A stretch of DNA of 64,000 nucleotides. Source: Sanderia malayensis (taxonomy: Eukaryota > Cnidaria > Scyphozoa > Semaeostomeae > Pelagiidae). Each line of letters begins with the position of its first letter. The stretch's first letter is position 1. The translations under genes and the position numbers were made by a program. Below are positions 11,031 through 22,640 of the stretch, one piece after another. The notes beneath the pieces were generated by a model, which saw only the letters and a list, made by a program, of their open reading frames with translations, ran no database searches and had not been told where the DNA came from. The stretch spans positions 17,418-81,417 of the forward strand of contig RQOL01000359.1 of NCBI GenBank assembly GCA_013076295.1. Direction: 5' to 3'.

Positions 11031-13227
11031 ATATATCAAGTTCACCCACGACCATGTGAGCAAAGGTTCGCACTGAGACTATTGCTTCTCCATAAACGAG
11101 GTGCCACGGCGTTTGAAGATCTTTGCACGATAGAAGGAAACCTATGCAATTCCTTCAAAGACGCAGCTTTAGCTCTAGGTCTCTTGGAAGATGATGCTGA
11201 AATCATACGCTGTTTGGAGGAGGCAGTTATTTTTAACATGCCAATACAACTGAGACAGTGGTTTGCAACATTACTCCTTTTTCAAACAACTTCTGATATC
11301 GCAGCACTCTTCAACATGTTCAAAGAAGCATTGAGTGAAGACTTTGTACGACGTGAACAACTCAATCATCCCGATATGGCCATAGCTTTTGAAGACCGAC
11401 ACATGTATCAATGTCTTTATGACATTGACGAAAATTTGAAAGTACATGGTCAATCGATCACTAATTATGCTGACCTTCCTCAACTTCCAGCCGACTATGT
11501 CATTCCTGAACGAGGTACTAATGTGTTATTTTCAAACATGTATTGTTTTAGTAAGAATATGATAATGTATCCTAAGATCGTGCAGACAAGGGCATTTACG
11601 TATTTTTGCACATTGATTCTCCTAGCTTTCTTTCCAATTTTATTGCAATATATTTCACTCATTATTACAGAGGAAGATGACATAGATGTTGGCAATGCCA
11701 GAGAGGAAGGAGAACGAATGCTGACCGCATTGAACCCTGAACAGCGAGCCATATACACGGGAATCACTGATGCTATCAACGCACAATCCGAACAGAACTG
11801 TCACTTTGTTGACGGGCCGGCAGGAACCGGGAAAACTTTCCTTTACAACACATTGGTTCACAATCTGCAAGCCAATGGACATAAAGTTCAGTGCATGGCG
11901 TGGTCAGGAATTGCTGCAACACTGCTCATAAATGGTAGAACTTCACATTCTACCTTTCAAATTCCTATACCACTTCAAGCTGAATCAACGTGTAATGTCA
12001 AGAGACAGAGCAGGAGAGCACAGGTATTGCGCGAAACTACCCTATTCATATGGGATGAAGCTTCCATGATTCCCGCACTTGCATTACAAGCAGTCGACCA
12101 ACTGCTTCGAGACATTACACATGTCGACAGACCATTTGGTGGCAAATTCATGCTACTTGGTGGTGACTTCAGACAAGTTCTACCTGTCGTCACGAAAGCA
12201 GGAAAGGAAAGAATTGTAGCAGAGACTCTAAAATCACACCAGATCATTGATCTATGGACAAAGTTTCAGCAGCATCGTTTACACACCAACATGAGAGCCG
12301 TTCAAGATGATTCATACCGTGAATTCTCAGAATGGCTTCTCAGACTTGGCAACAAGCAAGAAGCACACGATGCACTGGACAACGTAATTCTGCTACAACA
12401 GATATGCACTTCGTCTAAAGAAGACATGCTGAACTTTATTTTTCCCAGGCCGAACACACCAGATTCACACCTAATGATGGATCCTGTAACAAAGTCTGAA
12501 CGCTGTTGTCTGACTCCAAAGAATGACTTATCACATCAAGTAAACGACTTAATTCTGGACAGACTTCAAACAGCCGAAAGAACTTACTACAGCACAGACA
12601 GTGTTGTCACAGACGATCCAAATGAGGAAGAGGCCTACCCCATTGAATTTCTCAACCAACTCACTCCGAATGGAATGCCATTGCACAGACTTAAACTCAA
12701 GGTAGGAAGAGTACAATCTTTCATCCTATTAACATTAAATTATTATGTGCAAAGGTAGTGCACCATCAAAAAGCCGTCATTAATCACAATAATATTCAGT
12801 GCATTAGGTTGGTGCAACGATCATACTTCTGCGGGATCTCAATCCAAAGAAAGGTCTTTGCAACGGAACAAGACTCATAGTTCGGCATCTCCGATGTCAC
12901 GTGATCACGGCAGAGATCATTACGAAGGAGCACAGAGGACAACGGGTCATGATTCCCAAGATCACAGTCTCCACTCAGGACACGGAAATGCCGTTCAAAA
13001 TAAAACGCCGACAGTTTCCAGTCAGACTTGCATACTGCTTGACAATCAACAAGGCACAGGGGCAATCCCTGAGGTATGTTGGTTTGTACTTACCTGAGCC
13101 CGTGTTCACACATGGTCAGTTATATGTGGCCATGTCAAGAGCAACATCATTTAACGGGCTAAAAGTATTCCTCCCAGAGGAAACACACAGGAAAACAAAG
13201 AACATTGTTTTCCAAGAAGTCCTGTAA
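11031..13227 (+). pseudogene. Helitron RepHel copy A: 3' part with intact Pif1 helicase exons
   Basis: Starts abruptly inside exon 6 at sequence matching 43290 in copy C, so the zinc-finger region and the whole HUH nuclease are missing. Exons: 6 (11031-11514), 7 (11671-12701), 8 (12808-13227), with GT-AG introns whose phases match copy C. Exon 7 carries Pif1 motif I GPAGTGKT, motif II WDEASM and motif III GGDFRQVLPV. Exon 8 carries TINKAQGQSLRYVG and HGQLYVAMSRAT and ends at TAA. All three partial exons stay open, so this copy has the only undamaged helicase in the window. It lacks a promoter of its own and is probably not made as a full protein. Confidence 0.9.
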
Positions 13228-13938
13228 AGGCTTCGTCCTAGAGCGACCATCTGCACAGTTGCTCTACAGAGGGCTGCCTACCAAAACGCACATACACACA
13301 TTCAAGGGTACGGGTATTGTGTGTCAACGTAGATCACGTCGCAGATAAGTGTGATGTAAAGCCGTTACTGGCACCTTTCTAGAATGCATTCATTCTAGAT
13401 AACACTGATCTGCGGAGACAAACTGGACATTACACCCTCCACATGTCCAGGGGTGACTGCAACACACACAGCAGTCGGCACAGTCCTGAATCCTGCGTAG
13501 CGCCCGATTATTAAGAGTTATGCGTTGCCATTTTCTCCGATATTGCCTATGGGAAAGTGGATTTCCTTACTCTGTGAAAACTGCAAGTTGTCCCTTAAGG
13601 ATAGTTACTTTTGCAAAACATCGCACTATCAATAACATCCCCCCCTCTCCTTTTAATACATGAAAACTTGATCTAAAATCTATAAAGGCCCCTTTAGTGT
13701 TTACTGTTATATACTTCCAAATTTTAATTGCACTTTTCACCAAAAAGGAAAACTCGAACAAAGGTTACTCCTTAACGCTGGTGTTCGAGCTTTTAACAAA
13801 TGTAACCGGCAATCTTATTCTTTTTTTTGCTATGTACAAACGTAATCCTCAAAACAAACGAACGCGGTTATTGAAAGAATACATTCACGCCGTGGCAGAG
13901 ATGTATGCTTGCTGAGAGTGAAGTGCTATTGAAGAATC
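13228..13938 (+). other. 3' flank of Helitron A with three hairpins
   Basis: Non-coding sequence shared with 30491 and 45487 onwards. Three inverted repeats lie in a row: 13378-13399 (9-bp stem, 4-base loop), 13423-13450 (8-bp stem, 12-base loop) and 13455-13476 (6-bp stem, 10-base loop). A short frame beginning ATGTACAAACG near 13831 is also shared, but I see no evidence that it is coding. Confidence 0.7.
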
Positions 13939-14396
13939 TTAAAATGTATACGACGATAAGAACAGACATCAGAAAAACCAGAGACAAATTCAGTTAATAA
14001 TTGATAAATCCATGAAATAATTGACAAATCCGTTAAAAATGAGAAAACCAGTAAAATTACATGACGTTTCGCTGAGTAACTGTCAGCATCCTCAGATGAC
14101 AAGAAGTAAAGTAAATGCAATATTTATATATTAGCAAACAAAGGCATAACTAAGAGAAAAGAATACAATCGTGGAAAAGTTGAGAGGCAACATACAAGTA
14201 CTTGTATGTTGCCTCTCAGTTACTCAGCGAAACGTCATGTAATTTTACTGGTTTTGTCATTTTTAACGGATTTGTCAATTATTTCATGGATTTGTCAATT
14301 ATTAACTGAATTTGTCTCTGGTTTTTCTGATGTCTGTTCTTGTCGTCGAATACATTTTAAAATTTCTACATGCAATTCGTTTTCCGCCTGGTATTT
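13939..14396. mobile_element. Fold-back insertion unique to unit A, 13-bp target duplication
   Basis: CTATTGAAGAATC stands on both sides (13926-13938 and 14397-14409) and occurs once at the empty sites in B (near 31184) and C (near 46186). Inside, the right half is the reverse complement of the left half around a spacer-free perfect palindrome at 14182-14217, except that one arm lacks about 95 bp. The minus strand of the left arm reads ...SSEDADSYSAKRHVILL. With its inverted partial copy this resembles debris of a Penelope-like retroelement, but that assignment is tentative. Confidence 0.8.
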
Positions 14397-14409
14397 CTAT
14401 TGAAGAATC

Positions 14410-17400
14410 CAAATTGAGGTACTGTCATTTTGCTAAAGACGTCGCTTAACCAATCAATTTTGCAACCTGAACTACGGATTGTATGTATCAATTTTTATGG
14501 ATATTGACCATTCACCAATTTTAATAGTATCCATACCATGACTCAACCCTTCGCATTCGTACTTCGCATACAATACAAATATCTATCCACGTCCTTTCAA
14601 AACATGTTTTTTGTACTGTATTGTATATCTTTCAGATCTTCCGCATTAATAATAAGGTTTTTAAATTAGCGATTTACGTTTTCAATAGAAGATTGCCAGG
14701 ACTGTAATTTTATCTATCATTACAGTTTCAATATTCATATATTTGTGTATTTGACCCATGTAAATCTCCATTCAGTAATATCATAACAAAATTTATCGAC
14801 TTCGTTTTTAATTAGATGCATTTCTCCTAATATCATTGAAACGAGGCGAGACTTCTGTCTCCCATTTCGAACGCCTTTGTGCTGTCTATGTATGATTTTC
14901 ATCTATGTTATTTCTCATCATCGCACTATTGTTGCCTGTCGGGTCAAAGTTTCTGTCTGCCAACAAATGACATCGAGTCGGATTTTGTTGCTGAACTCAA
15001 TGAAATTATACCTCATAAAGCCTTCCCGGCTCAAAGGAAACAACTACCTTGCTGTTCACCAAAGGTAAGTCAGGTTCATTTTCATTTTGGACAATCAAAC
15101 AATGGATATTTAGATATAAGCGAATTTGATACTGAAATGAGAGAAAATAAAGCTCATGTATACCCCTATTGACTTAAAGGAGACAACTACGCTGCTATGA
15201 ATGAGAGGTCGACAATGTATATTTTCATTTTCATCCCTTTCAAATTGATATGTTGTGTGGCAATTGCTTAGCTTAGGCCATTTCTACTTTACTCACGGTT
15301 TACATATAGTAGTTGGCTAGGCCAGAATTCTGGAAATTCTCCAATGAAATGTGCATTGCTCTACCAACATCTTCCTGGGGCTTTTATTTTCGTGAATATA
15401 GTTCCTAACCAATTTATTGACTTTGTGGCTGCCTTCTTTGTTTTACAAGCAAAGCCCATTGATATCCCAACATGAACCTGCTTTCAATTTCTGTTTATCC
15501 AAAATGTTTAATTGTTGTAATATACAGGAAGGAAACCAGTGAAAGTCAAGTTCAAGCCCTGGGAAAATTCCACACTTTATTTAGTTACCACCTTCCTCAT
15601 TGCACTTGCATTGTATATCTCTTTTGTCTACCACACTCATTAATACTCTTTTCCTATTTTTGTACAGATTCATTTAGTCAAAGGCAATGAAAAATTCAAT
15701 CAATGGTTCAAAATGTTCTCTTCAAATTATTTCCCAAGTCAGGTATAATATTCAAGGTATGATGCTCTCTGTTCCATATGAATCAATTAATGCACCATGC
15801 TTGAAAAAACCCACTGAATAAATAAAGGCTGAATAATAGTTCTACATTGACTACAACTAAATGTTTTCTTAACGAATCACTTACAGTATTCTAAACCTGT
15901 AGGTACTTAATTCTTCCACATTGTCACTTAATGATGTTCCTTATCAGGCAGATGTGTTGTCATAAACTCAGTGTGCCAGTCACAGATGGCAATGATTTCA
16001 CAACCATTACACCACAAGATTTTCACATTTAGTGGGAAGCATATATTGTATCAATAACTGATAGAATCCTCCAATACACTGGACAAAACAAGCTAAGATG
16101 GCTCTTACCACACTCAAACACAAGCAAACATTATTAATGCATTTTAATAATCTATATGTGCATAAATATGTCTTTGTTATCCTACTTGAATATTGAGAGT
16201 CTTGCATGATAAGTTTCCCATTGTACATATCTTTTTAACCAGAACCTCATAGTGTATGGTGTCTCCTCATTCATTCACTATGGAAGTGCTTGACAAAGTA
16301 TTTCTGTTTTTTTTTTAATCAACAACATTCCAATTGTATATATCATTGACACTTGCTTACGTTTTCAGTATGTAGACACTGTATTACATGAACTGTACTA
16401 CCATCTTACAATGTGTCTTATATCATAAAGAGCTTTCCCATACAATTAACATGCAAGCACATAAACTTATTGAATCCTCACAACAATTACAACATAATGG
16501 CAACTTGAAGTAACAAGCTTTTTTATAAGGAACCTACATGTATAAGGTAGAAAACTTAAGGAACGTTTACTACTACAGACCAAATCACTAAGGCATCTTT
16601 TAATTTTTAGTATATTAATATTTCCGCAGTATTTAAAATTAGGAAGCCGGTTCCATTGATTTTGAGTACTTTTACATTATATGAAGCTTCTTCATGTGTT
16701 AACCTCTTATCCTTTCACACAGCAAAACGATGAATTTGAATGCTTTTCTTGCGTCTGTACTAATAATGTCCACCAAATGCCAAACTTAAAATTGAAGACC
16801 TTTTACAACTACAAAGTGATCAAAGGATCTCAAAATAACAAACTTAAACAACTAGGCCCTCAGCTAGGTTCCTTATAAAAAAACGTGTATTCTCATCGCA
16901 ATTGTAATTGCATAATTCCAAGTTTTGTTGCTCTTGAAAACTACAATCACAATACAATCAATGCAGCACCACGTAATGCTCTGGAGCGAATACGCCGATT
17001 TTCACGGGAATTTCCACGTCCTAGCAACAACAATAGCGGCGCGAAATTTAAAATTTCTCTTGCGTCATAGAGGACTTAGCGTGCGTAAAAAATTTTTTAA
17101 ACTCACCACAACAAAAACAACAATTTACGTAAGTACATGTATTTTTAATGTTGCTTTTACTTTCACATGAAAATACAGGCTATTTATAACTAAACAGCTT
17201 TAAAAAAGCTCAAAGTCCTATATTTTATGCCACAATTGCCATTGCAGTGGATATTATCACAATAACAATTTTATCCTTAACAGGTTCACTTCAAATACAT
17301 AATTTTTGAAACTACTGCTACCGTAAGTTCATGTATTCAGTTCTGCGTTTTCTGCCTGCCTTTAGTCTCTCCTCTTCATTGTAAGAAAGATAATTATTAT

Positions 17401-17556
17401 TCATTATCTGCAGAAAATGAAAGTGTGTCATATTAATACATTAAAAGTATATATTATTGTAACATCAACAGAACTGTACAGGCAAATTCAAACAACCGAT
17501 ACCCTATTAACTCACCTTTCATTGAATGACAATGACTATTTATATATAGTTTTAAC
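14410..17556. other. Long non-coding stretch of unit A
   Basis: Present in B (31190-33987, with a deletion near 33750) and C (46195-49209, with a deletion near 47750). Short conserved frames (14879-15064, 15472-15690, 15668-15742) look exon-like, but the differences between copies do not favour synonymous sites and the splice acceptor at 15666-15667 is not kept in B or C. I see no gene that I can support. Confidence 0.6.
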
Positions 17557-18409
17557 ATGGATACTGAAAATGAAGTTGTCATGACTGACAATGCTGAAGC
17601 GGTTCAGACCGAGGACGCTGAAGCCATTGAAACCGAGGACGCCGAAACGATGGAGCCTCAAGTTGCCAACACTGTTGGAAAGGAGCCAACAGTGGTTTAT
17701 TGTGGCGAAGAAACCAAGGTAACATTGAAAAATACTTTCATCCATATATTGATAAATCTAAATAAATATTATGCATAGATTATGAAATTGCTTTACAAGG
17801 GAAACAATTGTATCCTATGCAAGTCACTGTTTTTAATATATTGTTGTCATATTAATCCTAGCTAATCGACTTTAGTGATATTGCATCACTAAAAAGGCAA
17901 TGCGCCTTCAAATTCAATGCCATCAAAAGAGGCACAAAATTTCACTTTGTAAGCACTGAAGGCAGGCATCTAACGAAGGAAGAAATAGCGTAAGTTGCAA
18001 TGCAAAATTCCCATCTCACCTGTGAAACATACCAATAAATAATATAATATATAATAATTAATGGAAGCTTCATCCCATATGAAGAAAGTAGTGATATATT
18101 GATATATTAATAAATTAATATATATTTGACAAAGGATGAAATAGCGTAAGTTGCAATGCAAAATTCCCATCTTATCTGTGTGTATAACATATTGCTTACT
18201 TTTAACTCCTTCTGTACCAATGTGTTCTTCTCTACAGGACATCTGATCAAATAAATATAAAAATTATTACAAAAAAATATTCAAAAGACAAAGAAAAACA
18301 AAAAAAGAAAAAGAAAAGAAATAGAAGCGCACACCAGGTGCATGTGGGCAGATGTGCCAACACAAGAATATTGTCGTTGGTGAGGGGCACAAACATTCAC
18401 AAAAAGTAA
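17557..18409 (+). CDS. Small three-exon passenger gene, copy A
   Basis: Exons 17557-17718, 17862-17989 and 18238-18409, all with GT-AG introns and consistent phases (0, then 2). Predicted 153 residues. The N-terminus is acidic (NAEAVQTEDAEAIETEDAE). Then follows a conserved block TVVYCGEETK / DIASLKRQCAFKF / RGTKFHFVST, whose strand-strand-helix-strand pattern would suit a small beta-grasp (PB1-like) fold; that is inference. A lysine-rich tail follows. Compared with B and C a one-base homopolymer change puts the last 30 residues in another frame, so the cysteine-rich end (GACGQMC) is lost here or is hidden by a sequencing error. A family name is not known to me. Confidence 0.65.
18128..18150 (+). 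other. Relic exon-2 end and splice donor inside intron 2 (unit A)
   Basis: Within intron 2 of the small gene the segment GACAAAGGATGAAATAGCGTAAG repeats an exon end plus donor. It matches the exon-2 end of copy B (ACAAAGGATGAAATAGC then GTAAG) better than copy A's own exon end (ACGAAGGAAGAAATAGC). The same relic is in unit C near 49785. Confidence 0.8.
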
Positions 18410-19937
18410 TTGTAACTGTAATTGTGTTCATGTTTGTCTTTTGTTCGTTTTCTTTCCCTGTTATTTGTTTGTTTTGTTAAATTGTTGAATTTTGTACAAC
18501 AATAAATTAGAATAATAATTAATAATAATAACATTGCAAAAATAATAACAAGACTATTACCTTTGAAAAACGATCCATTCCGCCAACAAATATTTATCAC
18601 CAACACTCTTCTTGGACATGGTGTGACACAAACCCTAAAAATTTACAAGAAATGTATTTCAAAAACCCGTCTTTATAAATGAACTAGATGTGGCCTTTGG
18701 GATGCATAATGATCTCATATAATTCAATATACTTACCTGAAGAACAGTCAAAAATTGCCTGCATTGACATCGCACCACACAAATTCCATACGTAGCACAG
18801 AGAGTACCTAAAATTCACGAATAATACATGTAATAAAACGTAAGTAGCACAGAATCGTATCTCATTTTCCAATGCGAACAATGTATCATCCGTTTTTCTC
18901 AAATGTGGCCTATTCTCAAGGGATTCGTGGTCAAATACTATATTTGCTAAAGTCTTATACGCTAGAAAAATGAATCAAAACCTTCACAGAAACGCTATAG
19001 ATTGTTTTAAAGATGTAACCTGAAAGATCGCAATGATATAATACGATCTGGAAAACCTACTTACCATCTCCAGTGACCCACTCACAGAACAGAAAAGATG
19101 AAAGGAAGGACGCATTGCCTTGCCATGCCACATGTTCTTTGTTCAGTTGAGTTGAGTTTTCTTGGGTTGGGTTAATTGTTAGCCAATCCAGCTCAATCAA
19201 ATAATTACGTCGAAACGAGACGGCATAACAATAGAATTTGTTGTGTGATTTTTATTTATGCCATGTTTCGTCAACGTAGCAATTTCTCATGCTGGTTGTG
19301 GTTGTGCTGTCCGAATATTCGTTTCCCAAATCTTGGATTGCAATGGAACTTGATGCTGAAATAAGAAAGTAAAGCTGAGAGAAACATTCATTTTGCCGTA
19401 GCTCAGGAGTAAGTAGACTTTATTTTTAGTTTCACCCCATTCAAGTTCCCATATAGTTGCTTAGGCCAATTGTATTTCACTCATTGTTAACATATAGTTT
19501 CCTCAGGCCAAAATTGACAACTCCGCTTATGTTTCATGGCTCTTTATATTTAATTATTTCGGAAAGAGTATTTAATGCTGTACCCACATGTTTCAGTGGC
19601 TTTAATTTTGTTATAATTTTTTCCTTGACGATTCTTTTCACTTTGTGGCTGCCTTCTTTGCCTTACCAGCCAAGCCCAATACTCCTATGAAACTCCTTTT
19701 ACCATGCAATTCCCATCCCATTGATGATGATTATGAAGTACTTTCGCATTCGTTATCCACGGTGTCCCGTGCTTATCCTTATGTTCTATATGATTGAAAC
19801 TAATGTAAAACCAATCCCAGCCGTAGAAATCGTTGTACTTCATTTAATTTAATAAAGCTTTTTCATGGCAATTGCATTAAATGATCTGTTTTGTCTGTAA
19901 TGTCAGACTGTAATGTCATGTCATACTGATCAATATT
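18410..19937. other. Non-coding stretch of unit A after the small gene
   Basis: Shared almost base for base with 50042-51600 in C and more loosely with 34677-36240 in B. No frame in it has motif support. Confidence 0.6.
18501..18506 (+). terminator. Possible polyadenylation signal of the small gene (unit A)
   Basis: AATAAA about 92 bp after the predicted stop codon; the same hexamer stands at 50159-50164 in unit C. No downstream element was tested. Confidence 0.35.
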
Positions 19938-20520
19938 CGATAAACACTTTCGATAAATGTTTGCCAAGCTATTAGCTTCATGTTGATATTTTCGTGGGGT
20001 GTGTAGGACAAAAATTGGCCAGGTTAATTTAATTTGAAAGTTGGTGAATTGTGTTTTAAATGCTATTTTTTTCACGGGTTTGATTTCAGGGCTATTTTTG
20101 ATCAACAAAATCATGTTTTGGACTTCAAAAATGTACAACTAAATTTGCGAAAAGCATTTCAAATGCACCCAATTACTTTCGATACTTATTCGCCAAGGTA
20201 TCAGCTTCATGTTGGTGTAATTTGAGTTAAAATGGACAAAGTTTGACCAAGTTAGGGGAATTTTTGTGTTTTTAAAGTTGGCAGATGAATAAATTGTTTC
20301 ACGGCTTTGTTATTGCGCTCCACTAAATACTCTCTTAAAATTCAAAACAACACTGTTAAGAAATGTGAATATATTTATCGGATTTGCTGTTTCATCAGCT
20401 ACAGTTTGATATATTTTTTATTACAGATTGAGTTTAAATTTTCCAGGATTGATTAAATTTTTGAAGGCAACTTTTTTTTTCAAACTTCACACTGAAGCTA
20501 TCAACCTTCGGTTTTCAGGG
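19938..20520 (+). repeat. R1 repeat, direct copy in unit A
   Basis: Matches 53107-53700 in unit C and, inverted, 21105-21665. It contains two imperfect internal copies of a CTTTCGATAAATGTTCGCC-type box followed by AGCTTCATGTTG. No coding potential is apparent. Confidence 0.8.
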
Positions 20521-20607
20521 GGGCGGCAGGGTGGGCGCTGGGCGGTCGATTGCCAGGGGGAAGATCCGACCTCCCACCTTTACTTTCTTTAGAAATGTTG
20601 CGTCGTA

Positions 20608-21093
20608 GTGTGTATTGTAGGATATGTATTGTAGGGTATGTATTGTGGGATATGTATTGTTGGGTATGTGTTGTAGGGTATGTATTGTAGGGTATGTATT
20701 GTAGGGTATGTATTGTTGGGTATGTATTGTAGGGTATGTATTGTAGGGTATGCATTGTAAGGTATTTATTGTAGGGTATTTATTGTATGATATTTATTTT
20801 AGGGTATCTATTGTAGGGTATTTATTGTAAGGTATTTATTGTAGGGTATGTGTTGTAGGGTATGTATTGTAGGGTATTTATTGTAGGGTATTTATTGTAG
20901 GGTATTTATTGTAGGGTATGTATTGTAGGGTAGTTATTGTAGGGTTTGTATTGTAGGGTATGTATTGTAGGGTTTGTATTGTAGGTTATGTATTGTAGGG
21001 TATGTATTGTAGGATATGTATTGTAGGGTTTGTATTCTAGGGTATGCATTGTAGGGTATGTTGTACGGTTGTATGTTGTTGTATGTTGTATGT
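20608..21093 (+). repeat. 14-bp minisatellite (GGGTATGTATTGTA)n, unit A
   Basis: About thirty-odd imperfect copies of GGGTATGTATTGTA. Reading the minus strand gives a repeating TyrProThrIleHis-type peptide, which is a by-product of the repeat. It lies between a direct and an inverted R1 copy. Confidence 0.95.
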
Positions 21094-21104
21094 TGTTGCC
21101 GCTT

Positions 21105-22510
21105 CAGTGTGATGTTTGAAAAAAAAAGTTGTTTTCAAAAAATTAATCAATCCTGGAAAATTTAAACTCAATCTCTAATAAAAATTATATCAAACTGTAG
21201 CTAAGAAAACAGCAAATCCGATAAAAATATTCACATTTCTTAACAGTGTTGTTTTGAATTTTAAGCGAGTATTTAGTGCAGCCCAAGACAAAAGCCGTGA
21301 AAAAATTTATTCATCAGCCAACTTTAAAAACACAAACTTTCCCCTAACTTGGTCAAAATTTGTCCATTTTAACTCAAATTACACCAACATGAAGCTGATA
21401 CCTTGGCGAATACGTATCGAAAGTAATTGGGTGCATTTGAAATGCTTTTCGCAAAATTAGTTGGGTATTTTTGAAGCTCAAGACATGATTTTCTTGATCA
21501 AAAATAGCCCTGAAATCAAACCCGTGAAAAAAAAGCAATTTAAACACAATTCACCAACTTTCAAATTCAATTGACGTGGCCAATGTTTGTCCTACACACC
21601 CCACAAAAATATCAACATGAAGCTAATAGCTTGGCGAACATTTATCGAAAGTATTTGGGTGAAAAAAACAAAGTTTTGGCAGGTTAAAAATTAATTTTCG
21701 CAAGTGAAAAACACACGCGTGCTGCTTGAAAATTTCGTGCTTTTCAGCACAATCTAAACTCGGCTAGAACTGTCCAAAAACAGAGGAAAATCAAGAAAAC
21801 AAAAAAAACAAAGCCACATAACTTTAGTTCTTGTGTAAATAAACAGTTATCGAAAGTTTAAATGGAGAAAATCGGCCCAGAACGACCCAAGAAAATCAAA
21901 ATTGTCTTCGTGTTTTGGTTAGGCCCTCGGCTCAACACAAAAAACGTGAGGTTAAACAAAACAAAACTCGTGCTATTTTCAGCTAACAACAATTGAATAA
22001 AGGAAATACCTTGAAATAATTGTTCACCAATTGTCTCCACAGGTCCTGAGAACAATTGACACGTCTTTACAATTCATTTCCGGCATGTATTCACGTTTAA
22101 ACCCGAGCAACTTGCCGCCCCTTCAACTAAAAAACACGTGCTTTTCCCTGCTCGTTTTGCATCTCATTAACTCCGTCCGGAGCTTTCTAGAGGGTCGGAA
22201 CACAAAATGGGTCATAACTCTCGAACCGCTGGGGTTAGAAATTAGCGGAAATCTTTACTGTGATCAGCACAAGGCAGCGATCATTTTTATACCGATTTGC
22301 ACCCTTATTGACCACCCAAAAAAAAGCCTTTGTGTTCACAACCAAATTCCTTTGATCCCATTGTTCGGTCGAACGTCGATTGTTCACCAAACAATAGCCC
22401 ATTGTTGAGCGCCGGCGGGTCACGTGTCGACGTAGATTATATAATAGAGATAGCCGGGGGCCCGGTCGCTACGCTTCCTCCCCGGAGCTCTCCAAGCAAC
22501 AAAAGTTTAA
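21105..22510 (-). repeat. R1-R2 repeat, inverted copy in unit A
   Basis: 21105-21665 is R1 in reverse complement and 21665-22510 is R2 in reverse complement, including the ACAATTGACACGTCTTTACAA and GGCAAGTTGCTCGGGTTT-type segments seen forwards at 23090-23160. It forms a palindrome with 22640-23700 around the tetranucleotide tract. Confidence 0.85.
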
Positions 22511-22516
22511 TGTGCC

Positions 22517-22640
22517 CATGTATGTATGTATGTATGTATGTATGTATGAATGTATGTATGTATGTATGTATGTATGTATGTATGTATGTATGTAGGTATG
22601 TATGTATGTATGTATGTATGTATGTATGGATGTATGTATG
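22517..22640 (+). repeat. (ATGT)n microsatellite at the palindrome centre, unit A
   Basis: Near-perfect ATGT tetranucleotide run with a few single-base interruptions, between the inverted and the direct R2 copies. Confidence 0.95.

Noticed and set aside
14879..16428. Possible spliced gene with exons ending SDFVAELNEIIPHKAF..., IHLVKGNEKF... and YVDTVLHELYYH...
   Set aside because: Phases fit in unit A, but the acceptor before the second piece is AG only in A (AC in B, AA in C), and differences between A and B in the first piece are all replacing (five of five). This is not the pattern of a kept protein.
18684..18902. Minus-strand frame repeated in unit C (50365-50559)
   Set aside because: Broken by a one-base difference in C and absent in B; its sharing reflects only the overall A-C similarity.
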